Assembly: GCA_964351025.1 (NCBI GenBank)
Contig: CAYGLV010000005.1
Coordinates: 11,137 to 75,136, forward strand
Length of the DNA stretch: 64,000 bases
Origin: CAYGLV01 sp964351025
GTDB taxonomy: Bacteria; Actinomycetota; Thermoleophilia; Gaiellales; Gaiellaceae
Reading direction: 5' to 3'
The notes beneath the pieces are model-generated. The model did no database searches, was not told the DNA's origin, and saw nothing but the letters and a program-made list of their open reading frames with translations. The position numbers were made by a program, and so were the translations under genes. Of this stretch, positions 58,162 to 64,000 are shown piece by piece. The stretch's first letter is position 1; each line of letters opens with the position of its first letter.

Positions 58162-59055
58162 TCACTCCGCGGCCGGCACTACCGACGGTCGGCGCCGCGA
58201 GAGCAGGATTCCGGCGCCGATCAGGATGCCGCCGCCGACCTGGAGCACCGTCATCCGCTCGGACAGCAGCAGCAGCGCGAAGACGGCCGCGACGAACGGC
58301 TGGATGTTCGCGAACAGCGTCGCGCGGGAGGGGCCGACCCGGTGGATCGAGCGGAACCAGAGGATGTTCGTCAGGAAGAGAGGCCCGAGGGTCGCGAACG
58401 CGAGCACGAGCCAGACCGGCCAGCCGAAGTTGAAGTCCTGGCTCCCGAGCTGTGGCAGGCCGGTCAGCGCGACGGCACACCAGCCGATCAGGAGCACGAG
58501 CGCGCTGATCCGGTACGGCGAGTAGCGGCGCATGAGCGGCGCCACGAGGACAGAGTAGAGCGCCCACGTCGCGGCCGTCCCAACCGCGAGCGCGTCACCC
58601 TTGAGGCTTGTGGAGAGGCCGCCGCCCGAGCCGAGCGCAACGAGCGCCGCGCCCCCGAACGAGACGGCGGCTGCAAGCCAGAAGCGCTGGGTCGGCCGCT
58701 CGAGGCCGCCCGCGAAGGAGAAGAGGGCGGCGAAGATCGGTGTCATCCCGAGGATGAGCGCCACGGTCGAGGCCGACGTCAGCTTGATCGCGTAGACGAA
58801 CGACATCTGGTTGAGCCAGATGCCGACCCCCGCCGCCGCGAGGATGAGCCAGACGTCCTTCCTCCGGACCCTGAAGCTGCGCTCGACGGCGAAGGTGAAG
58901 GCGGCGAAGAGTACAGCCGCCGCCCCGAAGCGCGTGGCCGAGTAGGCGAGCGGCCGGAAGCCGTGCTCGAGGACGTACTTTGTGGCCGTGTAGTTGAGAG
59001 ACCACAGGACGACCGTCGTCAGCAGCATGATGTCCACCGTGGACGGTCGGCGCAT
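58162..59055 (-). CDS. EamA/DMT-family transporter
   Basis: 297 aa, ten TM helices in two EamA repeats: LLTTVVLWSLNYTATKYVLEHGFRPLAYSATRFGAA (the WxxN-like start) and LAVGTAATWALYSVLVAPLMRRYSPYRISALVLLIGW, ending LQVGGGILIGAGILLSRR. Substrate unknown. ATG 59055 shares CATG with the divergent ligase-like gene, and TAGTGT 7 nt upstream lies inside that gene. Confidence 0.9.
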   Translation of the reverse strand: MRRPSTVDIMLLTTVVLWSLNYTATKYVLEHGFRPLAYSATRFGAAAVLFAAFTFAVERSFRVRRKDVWLILAAAGVGIWLNQMSFVYAIKLTSASTVALILGMTPIFAALFSFAGGLERPTQRFWLAAAVSFGGAALVALGSGGGLSTSLKGDALAVGTAATWALYSVLVAPLMRRYSPYRISALVLLIGWCAVALTGLPQLGSQDFNFGWPVWLVLAFATLGPLFLTNILWFRSIHRVGPSRATLFANIQPFVAAVFALLLLSERMTVLQVGGGILIGAGILLSRRRPSVVPAAE

Positions 59056-60406
59056 GCCCGCGACACTACTCGCCGCGAGTGTCCTCGCCGCCGCCTTCCT
59101 CGCCGGCGGCTACTACGAGTCCACGTACTCGCTGCTCGCGGCCGCGGGCTGGCTCGGGCTCGCATTCGCGTACGCGCTGCGACCCCTGCCGGGTCCGCCC
59201 CCCGCCGCGCTCGCTCTCTGCGGGCTCGCCGGGCTGGCGGCGGTCTCGGGGCTCTGGGGACAGCCGGGCGCGGCCCTGCGGGTGGCGCCGCTGCCGGCGC
59301 TCTACGCGGCCGCCCTCTGGGCCGCCTCGCTCGTCGACCGCGAGACCCTGCTGCGCCGGCTGCGGCAGGCGATCCTGCTCGTCGCAGCCGCAGGCCTCGC
59401 GGCCAAGCTCACCGCGCTCGCGCCGGCAGCTGCCGGGCCTGACTCCGACCGGCTCGCGTGGCCGGTCACGTACGCGAACGGGCTCGGAGCGGTCGCCGTC
59501 ACCGGAGTCCTGCTCTCCTTCCTCCCGGGCCTTCGGCGCCGCTCCGCGTTTGCCGGCGGCGCGCTCTGCGCCGCGGTCGCCGTCCTCACGTATTCGCGCA
59601 GCGCCCTGCTCGTGGGAGCGGCGGGGCTCGCGCTCGTGCTCGGACGCCGGGCGCGCGCGCCCGTCTGGGCGACGGTCGCAGCGGCGCTCGCCCTCGGCGC
59701 CGTCGCGGTCGCCTTCGCCCAGCCCCTCGCGGCACGTTTCGCCGCGCCGGCCCCCGACGAGCGCGACGCACGCCGCCTGCTCGACGTCTCAGGGCACGGG
59801 CGCACCGAGCTCTGGCGGATCGCCTGGGAGGAGGGCCTCGAGCATCCGCTGGCCGGGGCGGGAGCGGGAACGTGGGCGCGCGCCGCGATCGCCGACCGGG
59901 GAACGACCGCGGTCCCGGCGAACGCGCACTCGCTGCCGCTCGAGACGTTCGCCGAGCTCGGCCTCGCCGGCCTGGCCTTGCTCGCGGCCTTCCTGGTCCT
60001 CTCGCTGCGCGCCACGTGGCGGGAGCCCGCTGCCCTCGCCGTCGTGACAGCCTGGGCGCTCCAAGGGGCCGGGGACTGGACGTGGCAGCTGCCGGCCGCG
60101 ACCCTACCGGCCGTCCTCTGTGCCGGCGCGCTCTCGCGCCGCGCACCGCCCCTACGCGCGGGCGCCGGGCTCGCAGTCGCCGCGGTCGCGCTCGTGGTCG
60201 GGGCCGCGGCAGGCCTGCACGGGGCCGGCGCGGCTCTGCTCGAGAGCAACTCACACAGTCGCTCCGTTCCGAGGCTGCTGCCTTGGGACGCGCGGCCGTG
60301 GGTCGCCCGCGGCGACCTCGCCCGAGCATGCGGCGTGGATCGCGGCGACCCCGTCCTCCTGCGCACCGATCCCTCGCCGGAGGGTTGCGGAAACCTGCCG
60401 CGATGA
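59054..60406 (+). CDS. O-antigen ligase-like (Wzy_C) polytopic membrane protein
   Basis: 450 aa, about 11 TM helices from MPATLLAASVLAAAFLAG. Wzy_C-type marks: LTYSRSALLVGAAGLALVLG, a large extracytoplasmic loop with SGHGRTELWRIAWEEGLEHPLAGAGAGTWA, and NAHSLPLETFAELGLAGLALLAAFLVL (the N-x-H-S/N histidine loop). Such proteins attach or polymerise glycans on lipid or protein. No sugar cluster is adjacent. Start overlaps the divergent EamA start by CATG; upstream in-frame starts lie in EamA. Confidence 0.85.
   Translation: MPATLLAASVLAAAFLAGGYYESTYSLLAAAGWLGLAFAYALRPLPGPPPAALALCGLAGLAAVSGLWGQPGAALRVAPLPALYAAALWAASLVDRETLLRRLRQAILLVAAAGLAAKLTALAPAAAGPDSDRLAWPVTYANGLGAVAVTGVLLSFLPGLRRRSAFAGGALCAAVAVLTYSRSALLVGAAGLALVLGRRARAPVWATVAAALALGAVAVAFAQPLAARFAAPAPDERDARRLLDVSGHGRTELWRIAWEEGLEHPLAGAGAGTWARAAIADRGTTAVPANAHSLPLETFAELGLAGLALLAAFLVLSLRATWREPAALAVVTAWALQGAGDWTWQLPAATLPAVLCAGALSRRAPPLRAGAGLAVAAVALVVGAAAGLHGAGAALLESNSHSRSVPRLLPWDARPWVARGDLARACGVDRGDPVLLRTDPSPEGCGNLPR
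59063..59068 (-). promoter_or_regulatory. Putative -10 of the EamA gene, inside the divergent gene
   Basis: TAGTGT on the minus strand ends 7 nt before the EamA ATG. It lies within codons 4-5 of the plus-strand ligase-like gene. Confidence 0.4.
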
Positions 60407-60419
60407 CGAAACTCGCCGT

Positions 60420-60743
60420 ATGCGCCGGCTCCGCCTGACGCTCGCCTCGATCGCCGCCCTCACCATGGCGGCGATCGTCGCAGCGGTCGCGTTCGCAGCC
60501 CCAGGGGCCGTCGGCCGCGCCGCCTCGCCGAGCGCAGGCGCCGCGACGGCCGTCTACTGCCCTGCGGGCGAGCGCAAGGCGCGCCAGAAGGCCCTCGCGA
60601 CCTACAAGAAGGCCATGGCGAAGCAGCGCGCGGCGTACAACAAGAAGGTCAAGGACAAGCGCAAGCGGGCGCAGTTCGTCAAGAAGCAGAACGCCCAGCT
60701 GAAAGCGCTGCAGAGGCAGCTCAACCAGTGCGAGGACGAGTAG
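60420..60743 (+). CDS. Small secreted Lys/Gln-rich helical protein, unknown
   Basis: 107 aa. Signal peptide RRLRLTLASIAALTMAAIVAAVAFAAP. The mature part is strongly basic and helical: ERKARQKALATYKKAMAKQRAAYNKKVKDKRKRAQFVKKQNAQLKALQRQL, a likely coiled coil flanked by two Cys (VYCPAG; NQCEDE). 13 bp after the ligase-like gene. No family recognised. Confidence 0.7.
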   Translation: MRRLRLTLASIAALTMAAIVAAVAFAAPGAVGRAASPSAGAATAVYCPAGERKARQKALATYKKAMAKQRAAYNKKVKDKRKRAQFVKKQNAQLKALQRQLNQCEDE

Positions 60744-60748
60744 TTCGT

Positions 60749-60754
60749 TAGGCT
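60749..60754 (+). promoter_or_regulatory. Putative -10 element of the 60762-fabL operon
   Basis: TAGGCT ends 7 nt before the ATG at 60762; same hexamer and spacing as at 13396. Confidence 0.5.
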
Positions 60755-60761
60755 TCGGGCG

Positions 60762-61040
60762 ATGCCCGAGCCGACGCTCGCCGACGTCGACGCCCTTACC
60801 GGGCCCGCCACGCCGCACTTCGCCTACCAGCTCCGCGCGCGCGTCCGCGAGTTGATCGAAGATCTCCCGGACGACCATCCGGTGCGCCGCTACGGCGAGG
60901 AGAAGCTGGCGCTGCTCGACCGGCTCGGCCACGCCTCCTCGAAGGCCGAGGACGGCTCGCCGGAATCGCGCAGCCGGATCGGTTGGGAGACGGTGCCGAG
61001 CTCCGCGCCGGCGGCGAGCCCCCTGCCGCCCAGGCCATGA
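60762..61040 (+). CDS. Hypothetical protein coupled to fabL
   Basis: 92 aa, not recognised. MPEPTLADVDALTGPATPHFAYQLRARVRELIEDLPDDHPVRRYGEEKLALLDRLGHASSKAEDG looks soluble and helical; the last 25 residues are Pro/Ser/Ala-rich and probably disordered. Its stop overlaps the fabL ATG (ATGA), so it is likely translated with it and may act with that enzyme. Confidence 0.7.
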   Translation: MPEPTLADVDALTGPATPHFAYQLRARVRELIEDLPDDHPVRRYGEEKLALLDRLGHASSKAEDGSPESRSRIGWETVPSSAPAASPLPPRP

Positions 61041-61822
61041 GCTTCGAGGGCGCGTCGGTCCTCGTGACCGGCGGAGCGCGTGGCATCGGCAGGACGATCG
61101 CCCTCCGCTTCGCCGCGCTCGGGGCCGCCAGGGTGGCAATCGGCTTCTTCCGCTCCGACGGCGCGGCGGAGGAGACCGCCGGGGAGCTGCGCGCGCTCGG
61201 CGCCGAGCCCGTGCTCGTGCGCGGCAACGTCGCCTCGGAGCGGATCGCCCGGGAGGTCGCCGCGCTCGGCCCGCTCGACGTGCTCGTGCACAGCGCCGCC
61301 ACCGGGGTCATCAAGCCCGCCCTCGAGACCGAGGACAAGCACTGGGACTGGACGCACTCCACAAATGCCCGCGCCCTCCTCTCGCTCGCCCGTGCCGCCG
61401 TCCCGCAGATGCCCTTCGGCTCCTCCATCGTCGCCATCTCGAGCCTCGGCTCGAGCAAGGTGCTCGAGAACTACGCGCTCGTCGGCACGTCGAAGGCTGC
61501 GCTCGAGGCACTCGTGCGCTACCTCGCAGTCGAGCTAGCGCCGCGCGGGATCCGCGTCAACGCGGTCTCAGCCGGCGTCGTCGAGACCGAGGCGCTGGAG
61601 TACTTCCCGAATCGCGACGAGATGCTGGCCATGGGCCGCTCGACGCCGGCGGGCCGGATCGTCGCGCCCGACGACATCGCCAAGGCGGTGACGTTCCTCT
61701 GCTCGCCCGAAGCGGAGATGATCCGCGGCCAGACCCTCGTGGTCGACGGAGGCTGGTCCCTCCTCGCGTCCCTGGTCGGCCCCCCCTCCAGCCCGGCAGA
61801 GCCGGGCGCCGGGGAGGCCTGA
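61037..61822 (+). CDS. fabL: Enoyl-[acyl-carrier-protein] reductase, FabL-type SDR
   Basis: 261 aa SDR. VTGGARGIGRTIALRF for NADP binding, LVHSAATGVIKPALETEDKHWDWTHSTNARALL, ISSLGSSKVLENYALVGTSKAALEALVRYLAVELAPRG (Tyr-x6-Lys spacing typical of enoyl reductases), VSAGVVETEALEYFPNRDEML and MIRGQTLVVDGGWSLL. From memory these blocks align with Bacillus FabL better than with FabG. A FabI is also present at 9196, so the two may overlap in function or differ in substrate. Confidence 0.8.
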   Translation: MSFEGASVLVTGGARGIGRTIALRFAALGAARVAIGFFRSDGAAEETAGELRALGAEPVLVRGNVASERIAREVAALGPLDVLVHSAATGVIKPALETEDKHWDWTHSTNARALLSLARAAVPQMPFGSSIVAISSLGSSKVLENYALVGTSKAALEALVRYLAVELAPRGIRVNAVSAGVVETEALEYFPNRDEMLAMGRSTPAGRIVAPDDIAKAVTFLCSPEAEMIRGQTLVVDGGWSLLASLVGPPSSPAEPGAGEA

Positions 61823-61946
61823 CGCCGCTCGCGGCGGGATGCCGCGCGTGCGTCGCGCAGGCCGTACTCAATGTACTGTCCTGCGCGCCGCCCGCTTGCC
61901 TCCCTTGCGGGCGACGCCCCAGGAACGCGAGGAGAGCCGAGAGGTG

Positions 61947-62576
61947 ATGGAGCCGACCGACGACAACCGGCGGGCCTTCGACGTGAGGCACAAGTCGACC
62001 GAGAACGTCGTCCCCCGCCAGGGCCTACCCGCCGCGGCGCGCGAAGCCCTCTCGGACATCGCCGGCCAGCGCGTCCTCCATCTCCTCTGCGACGACGGCG
62101 TCCAAACGGTCGAGCTCGCGGCGCTCGGCGGACTCGTCACCGGACTCGACGAATCGACCGAGGCGATCGTGCTCGCCCAAGCGCGAGCACCGGAGCTGCC
62201 CTGGCTCCACGGCGACCCCCACGCACTGCCTGCCGAGCTGCAACGGGCCCGCTTCGACCTCGTCTATTGCGGCGAAGGGTCGCTTGCGCGGCTCCGCGAC
62301 CTTGCCGCCTGGGCGGGCGGCGTGGCCATCGCGCTGCGGCCCGGTGGCACGCTCGTCGTCCACGACGACCATCCTGCCTCGGCCTGCCTCGACCGCTTTC
62401 TGCGCTGGCGGGACGACTACTTCGCGGCTCCGACCGTGGGAGAGCTGGTGAGCGCCGTTGCCGGAGCGGGGCTCGCTGTTCGCCGTCTCGACGAGACGCC
62501 CTCGCGCTCGCCCTGGCGGCGGATCGACCCGCGCGTCCCCGCAGAGCTCCTGCTGGTCGCCGAAAAGCCCGCCTAG
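61947..62576 (+). CDS. Class I SAM-dependent methyltransferase
   Basis: 209 aa. FDVRHKSTENVVPRQGLPAAAREALSDIAGQRVLHLLCDDGVQTVELAALGGLVTGLDESTEAI carries an atypical motif I (LHLLCDDG, as in the 'LhLqC..G' methyltransferase group), then FDLVYCGEGSLARLRDLAAWA and ALRPGGTLVVHDDHPA. Substrate unknown. ATG 61947, with GTG 61944 one codon up; purine-rich GGAGAG upstream. Convergent with the proline dehydrogenase, 1 bp apart. Confidence 0.85.
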   Translation: MEPTDDNRRAFDVRHKSTENVVPRQGLPAAAREALSDIAGQRVLHLLCDDGVQTVELAALGGLVTGLDESTEAIVLAQARAPELPWLHGDPHALPAELQRARFDLVYCGEGSLARLRDLAAWAGGVAIALRPGGTLVVHDDHPASACLDRFLRWRDDYFAAPTVGELVSAVAGAGLAVRRLDETPSRSPWRRIDPRVPAELLLVAEKPA

Positions 62577-62577
62577 C

Positions 62578-63495
62578 TCACCTCGGCCGCAGGCCCGGCA
62601 CCGCCCGCCGGATGACGTCGCCCGCGATCATCCCCGCCAACCTCGGATTCTCCTGCAGCCGGCGCAGCGAATACTCGTACCAGCGGCTGCCGAAGGGGAC
62701 GTAGACGCGAACGCGGTGCCCGGCGCGCACGAGCTCCGCCGCGCGCTCCTCCCGAACCCCCAGCAGCATCTGCAACTCGTAGCTCTCCGGCCCGAGGCCG
62801 CGGAAGCGCTCGAGCGACTGACCGATCAGCCACTCGTCGTGGGTGGCGACCGCGACGTAGCAGCCGACGTCGAGGAGCGCGTCGAGGGCCGTCACACAGG
62901 CGGCGCGCACCTCCTCGGAGCCCTGGAAGGCAATCGCAGCGGGCTCGGCGTAGGCGCCCTTGCAGAGACGAATGCTCGGCCGCAGGTCGGCGAGCGCTCG
63001 GATGTCGCCCTGTGTGCGCCGGAGGCAGGCCTGCAGGACGACGCCGACGTTCTCAAACCCCGCCTCCCGCTGGTCGCGGTAGAGCCGAAGCGTGTCGTCG
63101 GTGCGGGCCGTGTCCTCCATGTCGATGCTGACGAAGCTGCCGAGCGTCGCCGCGTGGCGGACGACACCTTCGAGGTTCGCCCGGCAGAGGTCGTAGCCGA
63201 GCGTCAAGCCGAGCCCGGTCGGCTTGACGCTGATACCCGCGTCGAGATCGTCCTCCGAAAGCGCCGCCAGCACGTCTTGGTAGGCCCGCGCGGTGGCCTC
63301 CGCCTCGCCCGCGTCGGCGATCTCCTCGCCGAGCACGTCCACCGTGGCGAGCTTGCCCTCTGCGTTCAGCTCGGCGACGACGCGGCGCGCGTCGGCAAGG
63401 TCGGACCCGGCGATGTAGGGAGCAGAAACCCTGCGGACGACCGGTCTCGGCAGAATCGGAAGCGCCCGGGCGAGGGCGTGGTCGAACAGCGACAC
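62578..63495 (-). CDS. Proline dehydrogenase (monofunctional PutA-like)
   Basis: 305 aa FAD TIM-barrel: proline to pyrroline-5-carboxylate. ISVKPTGLGLTLGYDLCRANL, FVSIDMEDTARTDDTLRLYR, VGVVLQACLRRTQGDI, RLCKGAYAEPAAIAF, VAVATHDEWLIGQSL, YELQMLLGVREE and the substrate-binding RVYVPFGSRWYEYSLRRLQE. GTG 63495 has TAGAAT 8 nt upstream. The P5C dehydrogenase partner is not adjacent. Confidence 0.95.
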   Translation of the reverse strand: MSLFDHALARALPILPRPVVRRVSAPYIAGSDLADARRVVAELNAEGKLATVDVLGEEIADAGEAEATARAYQDVLAALSEDDLDAGISVKPTGLGLTLGYDLCRANLEGVVRHAATLGSFVSIDMEDTARTDDTLRLYRDQREAGFENVGVVLQACLRRTQGDIRALADLRPSIRLCKGAYAEPAAIAFQGSEEVRAACVTALDALLDVGCYVAVATHDEWLIGQSLERFRGLGPESYELQMLLGVREERAAELVRAGHRVRVYVPFGSRWYEYSLRRLQENPRLAGMIAGDVIRRAVPGLRPR

Positions 63496-63503
63496 GCAGT
63501 AGG

Positions 63504-63509
63504 ATTCTA
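63504..63509 (-). promoter_or_regulatory. -10 element of proline dehydrogenase
   Basis: TAGAAT on the minus strand ends 8 nt before the GTG at 63495; no Shine-Dalgarno. Confidence 0.55.
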
Positions 63510-63626
63510 AAGGCGTGTAGGTACCAGAACTCGGCGTGCCAGCTTGCCCCGCGGTCGATCGGCGCTCATGCCGATGCACACCGACGCCGGCAGGCTGGAA
63601 TGGAATGAACCAGGAGAGGGGCAACG

Positions 63627-63878
63627 ATGCCGGAGGCAACCAGCGGGGAGGCGGCGATCGGTGACCGGCTGCTCCGGCCCGAGGTGACCGTCCGCGAGAC
63701 AGCGCTCGAGCTCGTGCTCGAACTCGAGCTCGAGCTCGAGCGCGGAGGCGAGCTGCAGGTCGAGCCCGCACGAGCAGCGGCACACGTCAAGGACGGAGTG
63801 CTCACGCTCCACATCCCGAAGACGCACCCGATCGGGGCGGCGCTCGAGGGCTTCCACCCGGAGGTACCGCCGATCTGA
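63627..63878 (+). CDS. Small Hsp20-like protein, probably truncated or degenerate
   Basis: 83 aa. Ends with VKDGVLTLHIPKTHP, the last-strand motif of Hsp20/alpha-crystallin domains (xDGVLxxxLPK), but the usual ~90-residue domain before it is replaced by a Glu/Leu-rich stretch (ETALELVLELELELERGGEL) encoded by a GAGCTC repeat (about 63707-63745). AGGAG precedes the ATG. It may be a shrunken Hsp20 relic or a novel small protein. Confidence 0.6.
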   Translation: MPEATSGEAAIGDRLLRPEVTVRETALELVLELELELERGGELQVEPARAAAHVKDGVLTLHIPKTHPIGAALEGFHPEVPPI

Positions 63879-63948
63879 GCGCCGCCTGAGCACATGGTGT
63901 CGGAGCCGGCAGCCACGTCGGCGCAGGGCACCTGCCCGGGCTAGCGGC

Positions 63949-64000
63949 CTAACGCTCGCGCATGAAGCCCTGGCGGGCGGCCGAGACGAGGGCGACCGCC
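63949..64000 (-). CDS. C-terminal end of a gene entering from the right edge (partial)
   Basis: Minus-strand frame open from the window edge to TAG at 63949-63951, encoding ...AVALVSAARQGFMRER. Only 16 residues are visible, so no family can be named. The frame choice rests on its protein-like ending. Confidence 0.35.
   Translation of the reverse strand, partial: AVALVSAARQGFMRER

Overview
The window is one continuous, very GC-rich, gene-dense stretch of bacterial chromosome. It is mostly core metabolism, with no phage, integron or CRISPR array. Protein families, GTG-rich starts, an actinobacterial DEDD exonuclease/GIY-YIG protein, mycobacterial-type PyrF and Rph/MurI/RdgB order suggest a deep-branching Actinomycetota, probably class Thermoleophilia (Gaiellales/Solirubrobacterales-like). 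That placement is inferred from family resemblance, not from a marker-gene tree.

Layout. 1-2100: end of an EamA transporter, ispH, and a RayT-type transposase beside a cluster of short palindromic repeats. 2101-14200: ileS with unusual signature motifs, thioredoxin, a cyclic-nucleotide-binding protein, a serine hydrolase, RidA, a large membrane protein, fabI, a secreted subtilase and an SDR. 14190-22134 (minus strand): methyltransferase, CCA-adding enzyme and alanine racemase; then a three-gene surface module (SipW-like signal peptidase fused to a DUF5305-like region, a small secreted protein, a Ca-binding-repeat protein); then nnrE/nnrD, acpS and a HAD phosphatase. 22154-28903: arfB and a formate dehydrogenase locus (NuoE-NuoF fusion, selenocysteine catalytic subunit with a readable SECIS hairpin, birA, mobA, fdhD). 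28962-29537: MazF/RHH toxin-antitoxin pair with a palindromic operator. 29568-44844: glmS, glmM, rpsI, rplM, MFS, acylphosphatase, guaA/guaB with two tiny downstream ORFs, 1-phosphofructokinase, D-Ala-D-Ala carboxypeptidase, LysM protein, pyrF, the exonuclease, HU and pyrE. 44841-64000: small regulatory-type proteins, YihY, rdgB/rph/murI, a branched-chain-type binding protein, a DUF72 gene with an in-frame TGA, stress and repair enzymes, a CDF transporter, FAH, EamA, an O-antigen-ligase-like protein, fabL, proline dehydrogenase and an Hsp20-like small protein.

How the genes work together. The formate dehydrogenase genes sit with MobA and FdhD, which mature the molybdenum cofactor and the enzyme, and the in-frame TGA means the genome must encode Sec machinery outside this window. 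glmS-glmM supply glucosamine phosphate for the wall, with alr, murI and the carboxypeptidase. acpS, fabI and fabL serve fatty-acid synthesis.

The broadest signal is regulatory. At least 21 transcription-unit heads carry a TANNNT hexamer 6-9 nt before the start codon and lack an obvious Shine-Dalgarno, suggesting that leaderless transcripts are the default here. The most system-like candidate is the SipW/DUF5305 surface module at 16952-19495.
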